Shown: one piece after another, positions 1-6,915 of the stretch
Position numbering within the stretch: the first letter of the stretch is position 1
Layout: every line of letters begins with the position of its first letter
Assembly (NCBI GenBank): GCA_016707605.1
Contig: JADJHJ010000022.1
Span: 1 to 63,239 of the forward strand
Direction of reading: 5' to 3'
Origin: Candidatus Promineofilum glycogenicum
GTDB taxonomy: Bacteria; Chloroflexota; Anaerolineae; Promineifilales; Promineifilaceae
Length of the DNA stretch: 63,239 nt
Program-made: the position numbers and the translations under genes
Notes under the pieces: model-generated
Database searches by the model: none
What the model was told of the DNA's origin: nothing
Seen by the model: the letters and a program-made list of their open reading frames with translations, nothing else

Positions 1-232
1 CCCGACGATGCAGTCTTGGCCGTGGCTGCCGGTCAGGGTCGAATCCTGCTAAACCCTGAATCGCCGGCACTTCATTCGACTGCATCAGACAAGCTCGCAG
101 CACAGCGGAATCATCGTTTGCACCTTTGATTCGGATTTCGTGGCTCTAGCGGGGCGAATTGATGAAGCGATTGCGGGAGAAGAGGATATGATCGGCAAGC
201 TTGTGCGCGTCAATCGACCACTCATTCAGTAG
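1..232 (+). pseudogene. DUF5615 (PIN-like) protein, 5'-truncated and frameshifted
   Basis: Frame 1 reads DDAVLAVAAGQGRILL up to about base 51. From base 53 the +1 frame continues as TLNRRHFIRLHQ, then HSGIIVCTFDSDF, and ends at the TAG at 230-232. Joined, these match the usual DUF5615 layout: a D-x-x-VL-x-x-A helix, a GRxLLT strand, NRRDF, and HSGIIVCTFD. One extra A in the AAA run at 51-53 explains the break. DUF5615 proteins are PIN-nuclease-like and usually pair with a DUF433 antitoxin, which would lie off the left edge. The family call is from motif memory. Whether the extra A is real decay or a read error cannot be told here. Confidence 0.6.
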
Positions 233-305
233 CAGTATTGTCCTTTGTTGTCCGCCGTGGCTGAGCATGCCCGGAAGGTGCAACCACTCCAGAAAGGGGA
301 TGCAC

Positions 306-1394
306 CTAGGCCACATCAATAATGTAGATCCGCCCCCACGTGCCTAATACGGCTATTGAGTAGCCCGTCGTAATCTTCAGCCGCGGCCGCTGCCGCACCG
401 TCTCCTTCACCAGATCATACTCGCTCGACAGTAGGACGATCCGCCCGCCGGGCCGGACGACGCGCTCCAACTCAGCCAGCACCGGCGGGTAGAGCTTGGC
501 CGGGTTCTCGCTGGCCCGCAGTTGCTTGCCAAAGGGCAGGTTGCAAGCCACCTTGTCGATTGAAGCGTCATCGAGAGGCAACTTGCGGGCATCCCACTGG
601 CGGATGTCGGGGGCGCTGGGCGTGTCCGGGCCGGGCTTCTTGCGGCCGCCGCGCACGTTCTTGCGCGCCGCGTCCACCCGCTCCGGCTCGATGTCGCCGC
701 CCAGGATGCGCGCATATGGCCCGGCCTGCATCCGCTCGTAGAGGATCGTCCCGCTGCCGGCCATCGGGTCGAGGAAGACGTCGTCCACCTGCGGCTCGGT
801 CAGCAGCACCATCGCCGCGGCCACCGACGGCCGCAGCGCCGCCGGCAACTCCACCTTGCGCTCGAAGCGGTGGCGCATCGTCCGGTCGCTGAGGCGCGCC
901 CCCAGCAGGAACTGCGAGCCAAGCTCGTTGGCCCAGAACTCCACCTGCGCGTCGTCGGCCACCGGCGTCCAGCGCGGGTAGCGGGCCTTCAGCGAACGCC
1001 AGATCGTGGCCGTCAGGTCTTTGCGCGTGTACTCGAACCGGCCGTATTGGCGGCTGATGACGCGGTAGGTCGGCGGGGCGCTGAAGCGGCGGATGCGCAG
1101 GTAGTCGTTGACGGCGCGGCCGACGCCCTCCGACTTCTCCACCAGTTCGCCGATGGTGCGCAGGTCGCGCCGCAGCCGGGTCAGGTTCTCGGCGTAGGCG
1201 ATCTGGCTGAACACGTCCTCGGTCGTGCGCAGCCGCAGCAGCTCCGGCGGCGGGCCGGAGTAGTCGAAGACGACAATGCCGTTTTGCTCTTTGGCAAAGA
1301 GGTAGCGGATGAAGGCGGGGTTTTTCAGCCGGTCGCGAATCTCCAGCCAGGCGATCTCTTCCACACCGGGCATGGTCTGGGCGTAATAGGTCAT
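306..1394 (-). CDS. THUMP-domain class I RNA methyltransferase (TrmN/Trm14-like)
   Basis: A 362-residue protein. The N-terminal half begins YYAQTMPGVEEIAWLEI, as in THUMP-containing RNA methylases; it likely binds the RNA substrate. The C-terminal half is a Rossmann-fold S-adenosylmethionine domain with FLDPMAGSGTILYE (SAM-binding motif I), GGDIEPERVDAARKN (acidic residue binding the SAM ribose) and NLPFGKQ, the NPPY-type catalytic motif of N2-guanine methylases (here N-L-P-F). The family methylates tRNA or rRNA guanosines at N2. The exact target (tRNA G6 for TrmN/Trm14, or an rRNA position) cannot be decided from sequence, so no symbol is given. The ATG follows no strong ribosome binding site. 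Its 5' side borders a hairpin repeat. Confidence 0.82.
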   Translation of the reverse strand: MTYYAQTMPGVEEIAWLEIRDRLKNPAFIRYLFAKEQNGIVVFDYSGPPPELLRLRTTEDVFSQIAYAENLTRLRRDLRTIGELVEKSEGVGRAVNDYLRIRRFSAPPTYRVISRQYGRFEYTRKDLTATIWRSLKARYPRWTPVADDAQVEFWANELGSQFLLGARLSDRTMRHRFERKVELPAALRPSVAAAMVLLTEPQVDDVFLDPMAGSGTILYERMQAGPYARILGGDIEPERVDAARKNVRGGRKKPGPDTPSAPDIRQWDARKLPLDDASIDKVACNLPFGKQLRASENPAKLYPPVLAELERVVRPGGRIVLLSSEYDLVKETVRQRPRLKITTGYSIAVLGTWGRIYIIDVA

Positions 1395-1421
1395 AGGGTA
1401 TTATCCGCAGATTTCCAAGAA

Positions 1422-1578
1422 ACTCACGCAAAGGCGCGAAGAGGCCAGGGCGCAAAGAAAATCTCACGCAAAGAGGCAAAGAACGCCAAGCTTAAGAAGC
1501 TTTCTTAGCTGGCGTTCTTTGAGCATTCTTCTTTTCTTTCTTCTTTGCGCCTTCGCCCCTTAGCGCCTTTGCGTGAGC
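1422..1578. repeat. Hairpin repeat, CTCACGCAAAGGCGC family, copy 1
   Basis: The left end reads CTCACGCAAAGGCGC and the right end is its inverse, GCGCCTTTGCGTGAG. Between them are imperfect inner words (GGCAAAGAACGCCA against TGGCGTTCTTTG) forming a nested hairpin. It lies between the methyltransferase start and the UbiA stop. Further copies are at 9879, 39916, 42722, 44042 and 44725. Confidence 0.85.
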
Positions 1579-1582
1579 GTTT

Positions 1583-2435
1583 TCATACCGCAGCCCCAAG
1601 TAAGACGGCGGCGAACCAGATGAGGAAGTCGTACTTGAGCAACTGGCTCAGCCGCTCCAGTTGCGGCCCGGTGCGCTCGTGGTGGACGCGCACCATGACG
1701 TAGTAGGCCACCGGGAAGACGCCCAGGGCGACGATGTAGGCGTAGATGGGGCGGTAGTAGTCGAGCAGATAGGGGGCCAGCATGACGATGGCCGTCAGCC
1801 CCCAGGATGACGAAGAAGAAGATGCGCGCCGGCCGCGGCCCCCAGGCGGTGGAGATGGTGCGCACGTTGTGGGCCAGGTCGCCGTCGTAGTCGGCCAGCG
1901 TCTTCAGGATTTCGCGGCCGAGGATGCCGACGAAGATGATCGCCCCCAGCCACAGCGACGGCCGGTAGTTGCCCGCGGCCACGCCGCCGAACACCGGACT
2001 CATGGCCGAGATGAGGGCCACGGTCATGTTGCCCAGCAGCACAGTGCTCTTCAGCCAGACGGAGTAGACGTAGAGCAGGATGTTGGAGATGACGGCGATG
2101 ACCAGCGCTGTCGGGTTGATGAGCGCGGCGACGACGATGGACAGGATGGCCAGGACGATGGAGAAAACCAGCGCCGCGCGCGGCGAGACCATGCCGGAGG
2201 GCAACGCCCGCTGCGGCTGATTGATGCGGTCGATCTCGATGTCGCGGTAGTCGTTCCAGGCGTTGGACGAGGCCGAGATGAACATCGTCGCCAGCGCGGC
2301 CAGAGCGATCTGGCCCCACGCCTCCGTGCCGGCCACGTAGCCGCCGAGCACCACGGCCAGCACGCCCGTCAGCGTCGACACCGGCCGGCTCAGTTTGAAC
2401 AGTCCACGGATCGTTTGTCCCATGCCCTTATTCAT
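1583..2435 (-). CDS. UbiA-family prenyltransferase (frameshifted near 1800)
   Basis: Integral membrane prenyltransferase. The first aspartate motif is NAWNDYRDIEID and the second is DYDGD, the two Mg-prenyl-diphosphate sites of the UbiA superfamily. About eight hydrophobic helices are visible. The N-terminus (KLSRPVSTLTGVLAVVLGGYVAG) resembles geranylgeranylglyceryl-phosphate synthase-like members; the substrate cannot be fixed. The opening frame runs to about 1800, where a run of five Gs (coding strand, 1799-1803) breaks it; with four Gs the protein continues as LGLTAIVMLAPYLLDYYRP and ends at 1583 with helix FLIWFAAVLLGAAV. Without repair the first frame ends at 1560 in non-membrane sequence. 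A sequencing error is a strong alternative to true mutation. Confidence 0.8.
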
Positions 2436-2447
2436 ACTCCAGAGTAT

Positions 2448-2476
2448 ATTATGCTGCCAGCAGCGGCTACTGCCAA
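2448..2476 (-). promoter_or_regulatory. Putative sigma70-type promoter of the UbiA gene
   Basis: On the minus strand, TTGGCA (2476-2471) is followed after 17 bases by CATAAT (2453-2448). The expected start is around 2441, giving a leader of only a few bases before the ATG at 2435, which has CTGGAGT just upstream. Inferred from consensus match only. Confidence 0.45.
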
Positions 2477-2593
2477 GCGTACTTTGGCAGTGAGTGGCGT
2501 CTATGAAGGCTACTTCTCTCTGGCCAACTGTGGCAAGTTGGGGTACCTACTACTCAATTTACAAAGTTCTTACATTAGAACCGTGTAAACCAC

Positions 2594-2622
2594 TAGACAA
2601 ACGAGAAGTAGTGTATTATACT
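2594..2622 (+). promoter_or_regulatory. Near-consensus promoter driving the structured RNA
   Basis: TAGACA (2594-2599), a 17-base spacer, then TATACT (2617-2622), each one mismatch from the bacterial consensus. Surrounding DNA is unusually AT-rich for this window. The predicted start is about 2629. No open reading frame with a plausible start follows, and a terminator lies about 160 bases downstream. Confidence 0.6.
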
Positions 2623-2628
2623 ATTATC

Positions 2629-2816
2629 TAAGTCTAGAAGGGTTTAAGAGGAACTCCTCCCCCCCAAACTGGCACGAGAGAAACGCGACTGGAACACCCC
2701 GACTAGACCCAGGTTAATCCCACCCCCTCCTCGACCGGGATTAGCTGACGGGTCTGGATGCTCCCCTCCTGGCATCAGATCCAACAGCCGCCTCGAAAGA
2801 GGCGGCTGCTTTTTTT
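2629..2816 (+). ncRNA. Candidate small RNA with three C-rich anti-Shine-Dalgarno hairpins
   Basis: A roughly 188-base transcript is bounded by the promoter at 2594-2622 and the terminator at 2785-2816. Hairpin 1 (2641-2670) has outer stem GGTTT/AAACT and inner stem GAGG/CCTC, followed by a run of unpaired C. Hairpin 2 (2705-2755) has a 6-bp stem AGACCC/GGGTCT, an internal loop, and a perfect 7-bp stem TAATCCC/GGGATTA capped by a 15-base loop containing CCCCCTCCTC. Hairpin 3 (2757-2776) has GATGC/GCATC and a loop with CCCCTCCT. These segments complement Shine-Dalgarno AGGAGG. Several known bacterial trans-acting RNAs use such C-rich loops to block ribosome binding sites. I find no tmRNA, SRP or RNase P signature. 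The function is inferred. Confidence 0.6.
2785..2816 (+). terminator. Intrinsic terminator of the small RNA
   Basis: A perfect 10-bp stem, CAGCCGCCTC/GAGGCGGCTG, with a GAAA tetraloop, followed by C and seven Ts. Confidence 0.88.
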
Positions 2817-2825
2817 AGTAGCCGA

Positions 2826-2858
2826 GAGGCGCGTCCACCCGGACGCGCCTCTTTTTTT
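2826..2858 (+). terminator. Second, tandem intrinsic terminator
   Basis: An 11-bp stem, GAGGCGCGTCC/GGACGCGCCTC, with an ACCC loop and seven Ts. It lies nine bases after the first terminator and immediately before the convergent tRNA gene. Both point the same way, which would stop read-through of the RNA into the tRNA. Confidence 0.85.
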
Positions 2859-2861
2859 GTG

Positions 2862-2934
2862 TGACTCCGTTGGGAATCGAACCCAAAACCTTGGGATTAA
2901 AAGTCCCCTGCTCTGCCGATTGAGCTACGGAGTC
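2862..2934 (-). tRNA. tRNA-Lys (anticodon UUU)
   Basis: The complement folds as a standard 73-base cloverleaf. The acceptor stem is GACTCCG/CGGAGTC, the D arm starts AGCTCAATCGG, the anticodon loop is ACTTTTAAT with TTT at positions 34-36 (bases 2901-2899), and the T arm contains GGTTCGATTCC. The discriminator base is A. CCA is not encoded, so it must be added after transcription. Confidence 0.96.
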
Positions 2935-2960
2935 AATGGGGCCATTATAGCGATGGAAGA

Positions 2961-3042
2961 TAAGAATGGCACGCTGATTTTCGCTGTCGGAATCTTTCAG
3001 CGAAAATCTGCGCCCAATCAGCGTCATCAGCGTGCCATTCTT
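2961..3042. repeat. Hairpin repeat with AAGAATGGCACGCTGAT ends
   Basis: AAGAATGGCACGCTGAT at the left is the inverse of ATCAGCGTGCCATTCTT at the right. An inner pair, TTTTCGCTG and CAGCGAAAA, nests within. The right edge overlaps the TAA stop of the DUF92 gene, so the element appears to supply that stop codon. Confidence 0.8.
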
Positions 3043-3850
3043 ATAACCACCACACACCCAACCCCACCGCCACCAGCCCGCCGCCCAGCGACGAGACCAG
3101 ATTGACCAGATCGTTGTTGACCCAGCCCCAACCGCGCAACGGCCGCGTCGTCGTGCCGCAGCGGTGGACGCGCCGCTCTGTCTCCTTGCGGCAGGTGTCG
3201 CAGTAGTAGATCTGCTGCACCGTCGCCCCCATCAGGCTGTCGAGCAGCGAGCCGGCCGCGCCGCTCAGCGCGCCGGCCAGGGCCAGCAGCGGCGCGGCAC
3301 TCCACGGCAGCAGCCCGGCCAGCGGCCCCAACACGGCCACCGTCAGGCCGATGAGCAGCCCGCCGGCCAGCGACACGCCCGTGCCCAGCGGCGACACCCC
3401 GCCCGACGTGCCCACCTCGACCACGCGCCCGCTGGTGATCAGCCGCGGCGGGGCGGCGCTCAGCGTGCCCAGTTCCGTGGCCCAGGTGTCGGCCGTCACC
3501 GTGGCCATGACCCCCAGGAAGAGGTAGAACCACAGGGCGTTGGGCACGGCGCTCTGCGGCACGACGGCCGCGGCCACGGCAATGAGCGCCCCCAGCCCGC
3601 CGTTGGCCAACACCTGGCCCATGTCGCGCCGGTGGCCCTTCTCGAACTTCTCGGCCACGGCCGCCTTCTGCCGCTCCTTGAAGTGCGACAGGGCGCTGGA
3701 ACTGATGAAGAACACGGCCAGGGCCACGCCCCACACCCAGCCGCCCAGGCCGAAGATGAGCGTGCCGACCAGCAGCGCCCCCAACGCGCCCGACCGCGAC
3801 AGTGAACCGCGCCAGTAGGCCAGCGCGGCGATGAGGATACTGAGGGCCAA
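3041..3850 (-). CDS. DUF92 (TIGR00297) family integral membrane protein
   Basis: A 269-residue protein with six or seven hydrophobic helices. It has the family pattern near the start (WRGSLSRSGALGALLVGTLIFGLGG), then FFISSSALSHFKERQK and, near residue 150, the glycine-rich loops GTLSAAPPRLIT and VSPLGTGVSLAGG. Plant VTE6, a phytyl-phosphate kinase, belongs to this family; the bacterial activity is not established, though a polyprenyl-phosphate kinase role would fit the UbiA gene nearby. The apparent start is TTG at 3850 without a recognisable ribosome binding site, and a repeat-rich stretch begins about 20 bases upstream, so the native start may have been eroded. The stop lies inside the hairpin at 2961-3042. 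Confidence 0.82.
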   Translation of the reverse strand: MALSILIAALAYWRGSLSRSGALGALLVGTLIFGLGGWVWGVALAVFFISSSALSHFKERQKAAVAEKFEKGHRRDMGQVLANGGLGALIAVAAAVVPQSAVPNALWFYLFLGVMATVTADTWATELGTLSAAPPRLITSGRVVEVGTSGGVSPLGTGVSLAGGLLIGLTVAVLGPLAGLLPWSAAPLLALAGALSGAAGSLLDSLMGATVQQIYYCDTCRKETERRVHRCGTTTRPLRGWGWVNNDLVNLVSSLGGGLVAVGLGVWWL

Positions 3851-4148
3851 GCCGGGAGAGGAGGATGGAGGTCAGTGGGTCGGGGGTCAGGGGAGGTCAG
3901 TAGGTCGGGGGGGGTTGGGTGGTGGGGGCGAGCTGGAACCGCTCCTGCCGTCTGCCCCTCTAGAAGGGCGCGAGGTCGCGGGAGGCGAGCTCAGGTTATC
4001 GGCGGCCCGCCATCGGCCCCGGGCCGATACTGAAGCCCTGCCGCGGGAGTCCGCTCCCAGTGCGGGCGGATTGTCATTCGCCGCGTTTATGGGGCACAAT
4101 ATGGGGTCGGGCGGCTATTCCGCTCTCTGGGATCGGTTAGGACCGTTT
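3851..4148. other. Divergent intergenic region with G-rich repeat and possible promoter
   Basis: Bases 3869-3908 repeat the word GGTCAGTGGGTCGGG/GGTCAGTAGGTCGGG; only one arm of the GTCAGT-type hairpin family is present. Farther on, TTGTCA (4071-4076) and CACAAT (4095-4100) are 18 bases apart and could be the promoter of the fusion gene that follows. No coding potential of its own was recognised. Confidence 0.45.
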
Positions 4149-6830
4149 ATGACGACACTGCGCACTGTCCTCCAACTGCTCGTTCGCTTCCTCATCGTCT
4201 GGCTGGTCAGCGCGTTGGCCATTCTGTTCACGAGCTGGCTGCTGCCGGGCATGAACCTCAATGCGGTTGGCGACCGCTCGCCACTGGTGACGGCCGCCGC
4301 GGCAGCTTTCGTCCTCGGTCTGGCCAACCTGCTCATCCGGCCGATCATCCTCCTGCTGGCCTTGCCGCTGGGCTTCATTGTCCTCTTCGTGGCCGGCTTC
4401 TTCGTCAATGCCGTCGTGCTGCGTCTGACCGCTTTCGCCCTCGACCCGGCGTTGCAAGTCACCAACTGGCTGGCGGCCTTCATCGGTGGCCTGGTTCTGT
4501 CGCTGCTGACCGGGCTGGTCATGAGCCTGCTCAACGTCGAAAGCCAGGGCGACTTCTACGAGGGCGTAGTCCAGCGCCGGCTGGGGCGGCAGCGCGTCGA
4601 ACTGCCGCCCAACCCGACGCGCGGCCTGGTCATGCTGGAGATCGACGGCCTGAGCTACCACCACTTGCGCCACGCCCTGGACAAGGGCTACATGCCCCAC
4701 GTCAAGGCGCTGCTGACCGAGCGCGGCTACGTCCTATCGCCCACCGACTGCGGGCTGCCGTCGCAGACCTCGGCCTGCCAGGCGGGCATCCTCTTCGGCG
4801 ACAACCACGACATCCCCGCCTTCCGCTGGTACGACAAGGCCCAGGGCAAGCTCTACGTCTCCAGCAAGCACGCGGCCGAGATCAACGGCCGCTACGCCAC
4901 CGGCAACGGCCTGCTGCGCGGCGGGGCCAGCGTCAACAACATGGTCAACGGCGACGCCGCTCTGTCGCTGCTGACGGCGGCCGATTTGCGCGGCGGCACG
5001 GCCGAACAGAAGCGCGCCCGCGCCCGCGACGTTTACACCCTGCTGCTGGACCCCAACTTCTTCATGCGCGTCATCGGCCTCGTCGTGGGCGAATCGCTGC
5101 TGGAGATGGGGCAGTACGCCGGCGACGTGGTGCGCGGGGTGCAGCCGCGCCTCAACCGGCTGCACAAGGCGTATCCGCTGGTGCGGGCGGCCACCACCGT
5201 CTTCATGCGCGAAGTATCGGGCCACCTGACGCTCATGCAGATCATCCGCGGCGAGCCGGCCATCTACACCACCTGGCCCGGCTATGACGAAGTGGCCCAC
5301 CACTCCGGCCCATGGTCGCCCCACGCCTTCGGCACCCTGCGCGGCTACGACCGCTTCATCGGCACGCTGTTGGAAACCATCGAAACCAAAGCGCCGCGCG
5401 CCTATGAGTTCGTGCTGCTGTCCGACCACGGCCAATCCTGCGGCGCGACGTTCCTGATGCGCTATGGCTACACGCTCAAGGAGTTTATCCAGGAGCAGAT
5501 GCCCCACGGCACGGTCATCATGGAGACGGCCGGCGGCGACGACGGCTCGCTCAGCGTCACGGCCATGGCCGCCGAACTGGGCAACATCGAGTCGCAGAAC
5601 ATGGGCGGCGCGCTGGGCCAGGCCACGGCCCGGCGGATGAAACGCGCCGCCGAGGGCGCGATGATCGTCAGCCAGGGGTATGACGCAGCCGGTGAGGCCA
5701 CAACCGCCGCCGACGTCACCTTCTGCGGCAGCGGCAATCTGGCCCAAATCTACTTCCACGCCTTCCCCCGGCGGGCCACCCTCAGCGACCTCAACATCGC
5801 CTACCCCGGCCTGGTCGACGCCGTGGCCCAACACGAGGGCGTCGGCCTGCTCATCGTAGCCGATGACGCCGGCGTGCCCATCCTCTTCGGCCGGAACGGC
5901 GCGCGCAATCTACACACGGACGAGGTTGTCGGCGACGATCCTCTGGCCGGCTATGGCGACCTGGCTACGCGGGCCTGGCAGTTGCGCCGGCTGGCCGACT
6001 TCCCCAGCGCCGGCGACCTGATCGCCATCAGCACCCTCTACCCCGACGGCACGGTGGCGGCGATGGAGGAACTCATCGGCAACCACGGCGGCCTGGGCGG
6101 CGAGCAGACCGACAGCTTCCTGCTGCATCCGGCTGAGCTGGTCGTGCCGCCGACGCGCTGCGCCACCGATCTGTTCGCCGTGCTCAACGCCCGGCGCGAT
6201 CTACCCGCCCCGCCGCCACCCTTGGCCGCCGCGCCGGGCGATGCCTGGACGGGGGCCAACCTGCTCGCCGGGCTACGCCAGGTGGGCCGCTGGTCGGGCC
6301 TGGCCCTGCGCGCCGCTCTCTTCGACCGCGCCGCCTATCGCGCCATCGCCGCCGATGACAAGCTGACCGGCCCGGCGCTGCTGATCGCCTTCATCGGCCT
6401 GCTGGTCAGCACGTACACTAGCGGCAATTTCACCACCGCCGGCGGCTTGGCCCTGATAACCACGCTCAACATTCTGTTGTGGCCGGTGGCGGTCGCTGCT
6501 CAACAAGCCGCCGGCCGCCTTCTGCGCGGGCGCGGCTCGTTCACCGGCACCCTGCGCGTCATGGGGTTCATCCAGCTCTTCAACCTGATCGGGCTGCTGC
6601 AACTGATTCCCGGCCTGGAGACGATAGCCACCGGCGCCGCCACCGTGCTGAGCTTCTTCGCCGTCTGGGTAGGCGTCGGCACCGCCCAACGGTTGCGCGG
6701 CTGGCGCACGGTGCTGCTGCCGCTGGTCTACCTGGCCACGATCATCCTAAGCTTGCTGGGCCTGCTGACGCTGATCGGCGGCGGCGACTTCGCTCTGGAG
6801 ACGTTGCTGAGCCGCCTGGGTTCGCCGTAG
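4149..6830 (+). CDS. Holin-like (Phage_holin_4_2) membrane domain fused to alkaline-phosphatase-superfamily domain
   Basis: An 893-residue protein if it starts at ATG 4149 (MTTLRTVLQLLVRFLIVW); upstream in-frame ATGs at 4090 and 4099 are less likely. Residues 1-125 form four helices of the mycobacterial/YvlD type 'phage holin family' with NLLIRPIILLLALPL. Residues 160-740 are an alkaline-phosphatase-superfamily catalytic domain: MLEIDG (metal Asp166), SQTSACQAG (Thr207 at the nucleophile position), GYDEVAHHSG and LLSDHGQS (metal Asp426, His427). A C-terminal set of three or four helices follows. Two unlike membrane parts clamp a phosphodiesterase or phosphatase domain that probably faces outside. 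The substrate is unknown; lipid head groups or teichoic-type polymers are possible. Confidence 0.75.
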   Translation: MTTLRTVLQLLVRFLIVWLVSALAILFTSWLLPGMNLNAVGDRSPLVTAAAAAFVLGLANLLIRPIILLLALPLGFIVLFVAGFFVNAVVLRLTAFALDPALQVTNWLAAFIGGLVLSLLTGLVMSLLNVESQGDFYEGVVQRRLGRQRVELPPNPTRGLVMLEIDGLSYHHLRHALDKGYMPHVKALLTERGYVLSPTDCGLPSQTSACQAGILFGDNHDIPAFRWYDKAQGKLYVSSKHAAEINGRYATGNGLLRGGASVNNMVNGDAALSLLTAADLRGGTAEQKRARARDVYTLLLDPNFFMRVIGLVVGESLLEMGQYAGDVVRGVQPRLNRLHKAYPLVRAATTVFMREVSGHLTLMQIIRGEPAIYTTWPGYDEVAHHSGPWSPHAFGTLRGYDRFIGTLLETIETKAPRAYEFVLLSDHGQSCGATFLMRYGYTLKEFIQEQMPHGTVIMETAGGDDGSLSVTAMAAELGNIESQNMGGALGQATARRMKRAAEGAMIVSQGYDAAGEATTAADVTFCGSGNLAQIYFHAFPRRATLSDLNIAYPGLVDAVAQHEGVGLLIVADDAGVPILFGRNGARNLHTDEVVGDDPLAGYGDLATRAWQLRRLADFPSAGDLIAISTLYPDGTVAAMEELIGNHGGLGGEQTDSFLLHPAELVVPPTRCATDLFAVLNARRDLPAPPPPLAAAPGDAWTGANLLAGLRQVGRWSGLALRAALFDRAAYRAIAADDKLTGPALLIAFIGLLVSTYTSGNFTTAGGLALITTLNILLWPVAVAAQQAAGRLLRGRGSFTGTLRVMGFIQLFNLIGLLQLIPGLETIATGAATVLSFFAVWVGVGTAQRLRGWRTVLLPLVYLATIILSLLGLLTLIGGGDFALETLLSRLGSP

Positions 6831-6915
6831 CCTTGGCCCAACCGGCAAAGTTGCGCAAACGCCCGCCCTGGGTCAGAATAGGCGCTATTCACGCCAAGTT
6901 CACGAGGAGTAGGCC

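Noticed and set aside
2629..2816. 6S RNA, tmRNA, SRP RNA or RNase P
   Set aside because: Size suits 6S, but there is no long closing stem with a central bubble. No tRNA-like end, GGAAG-type SRP loop or RNase P core is seen.
3831..4148. Longer N-terminus of the fusion protein
   Set aside because: The open frame covers G-rich repeat DNA with no start site or homology; the hydrophobic part begins at 4149.
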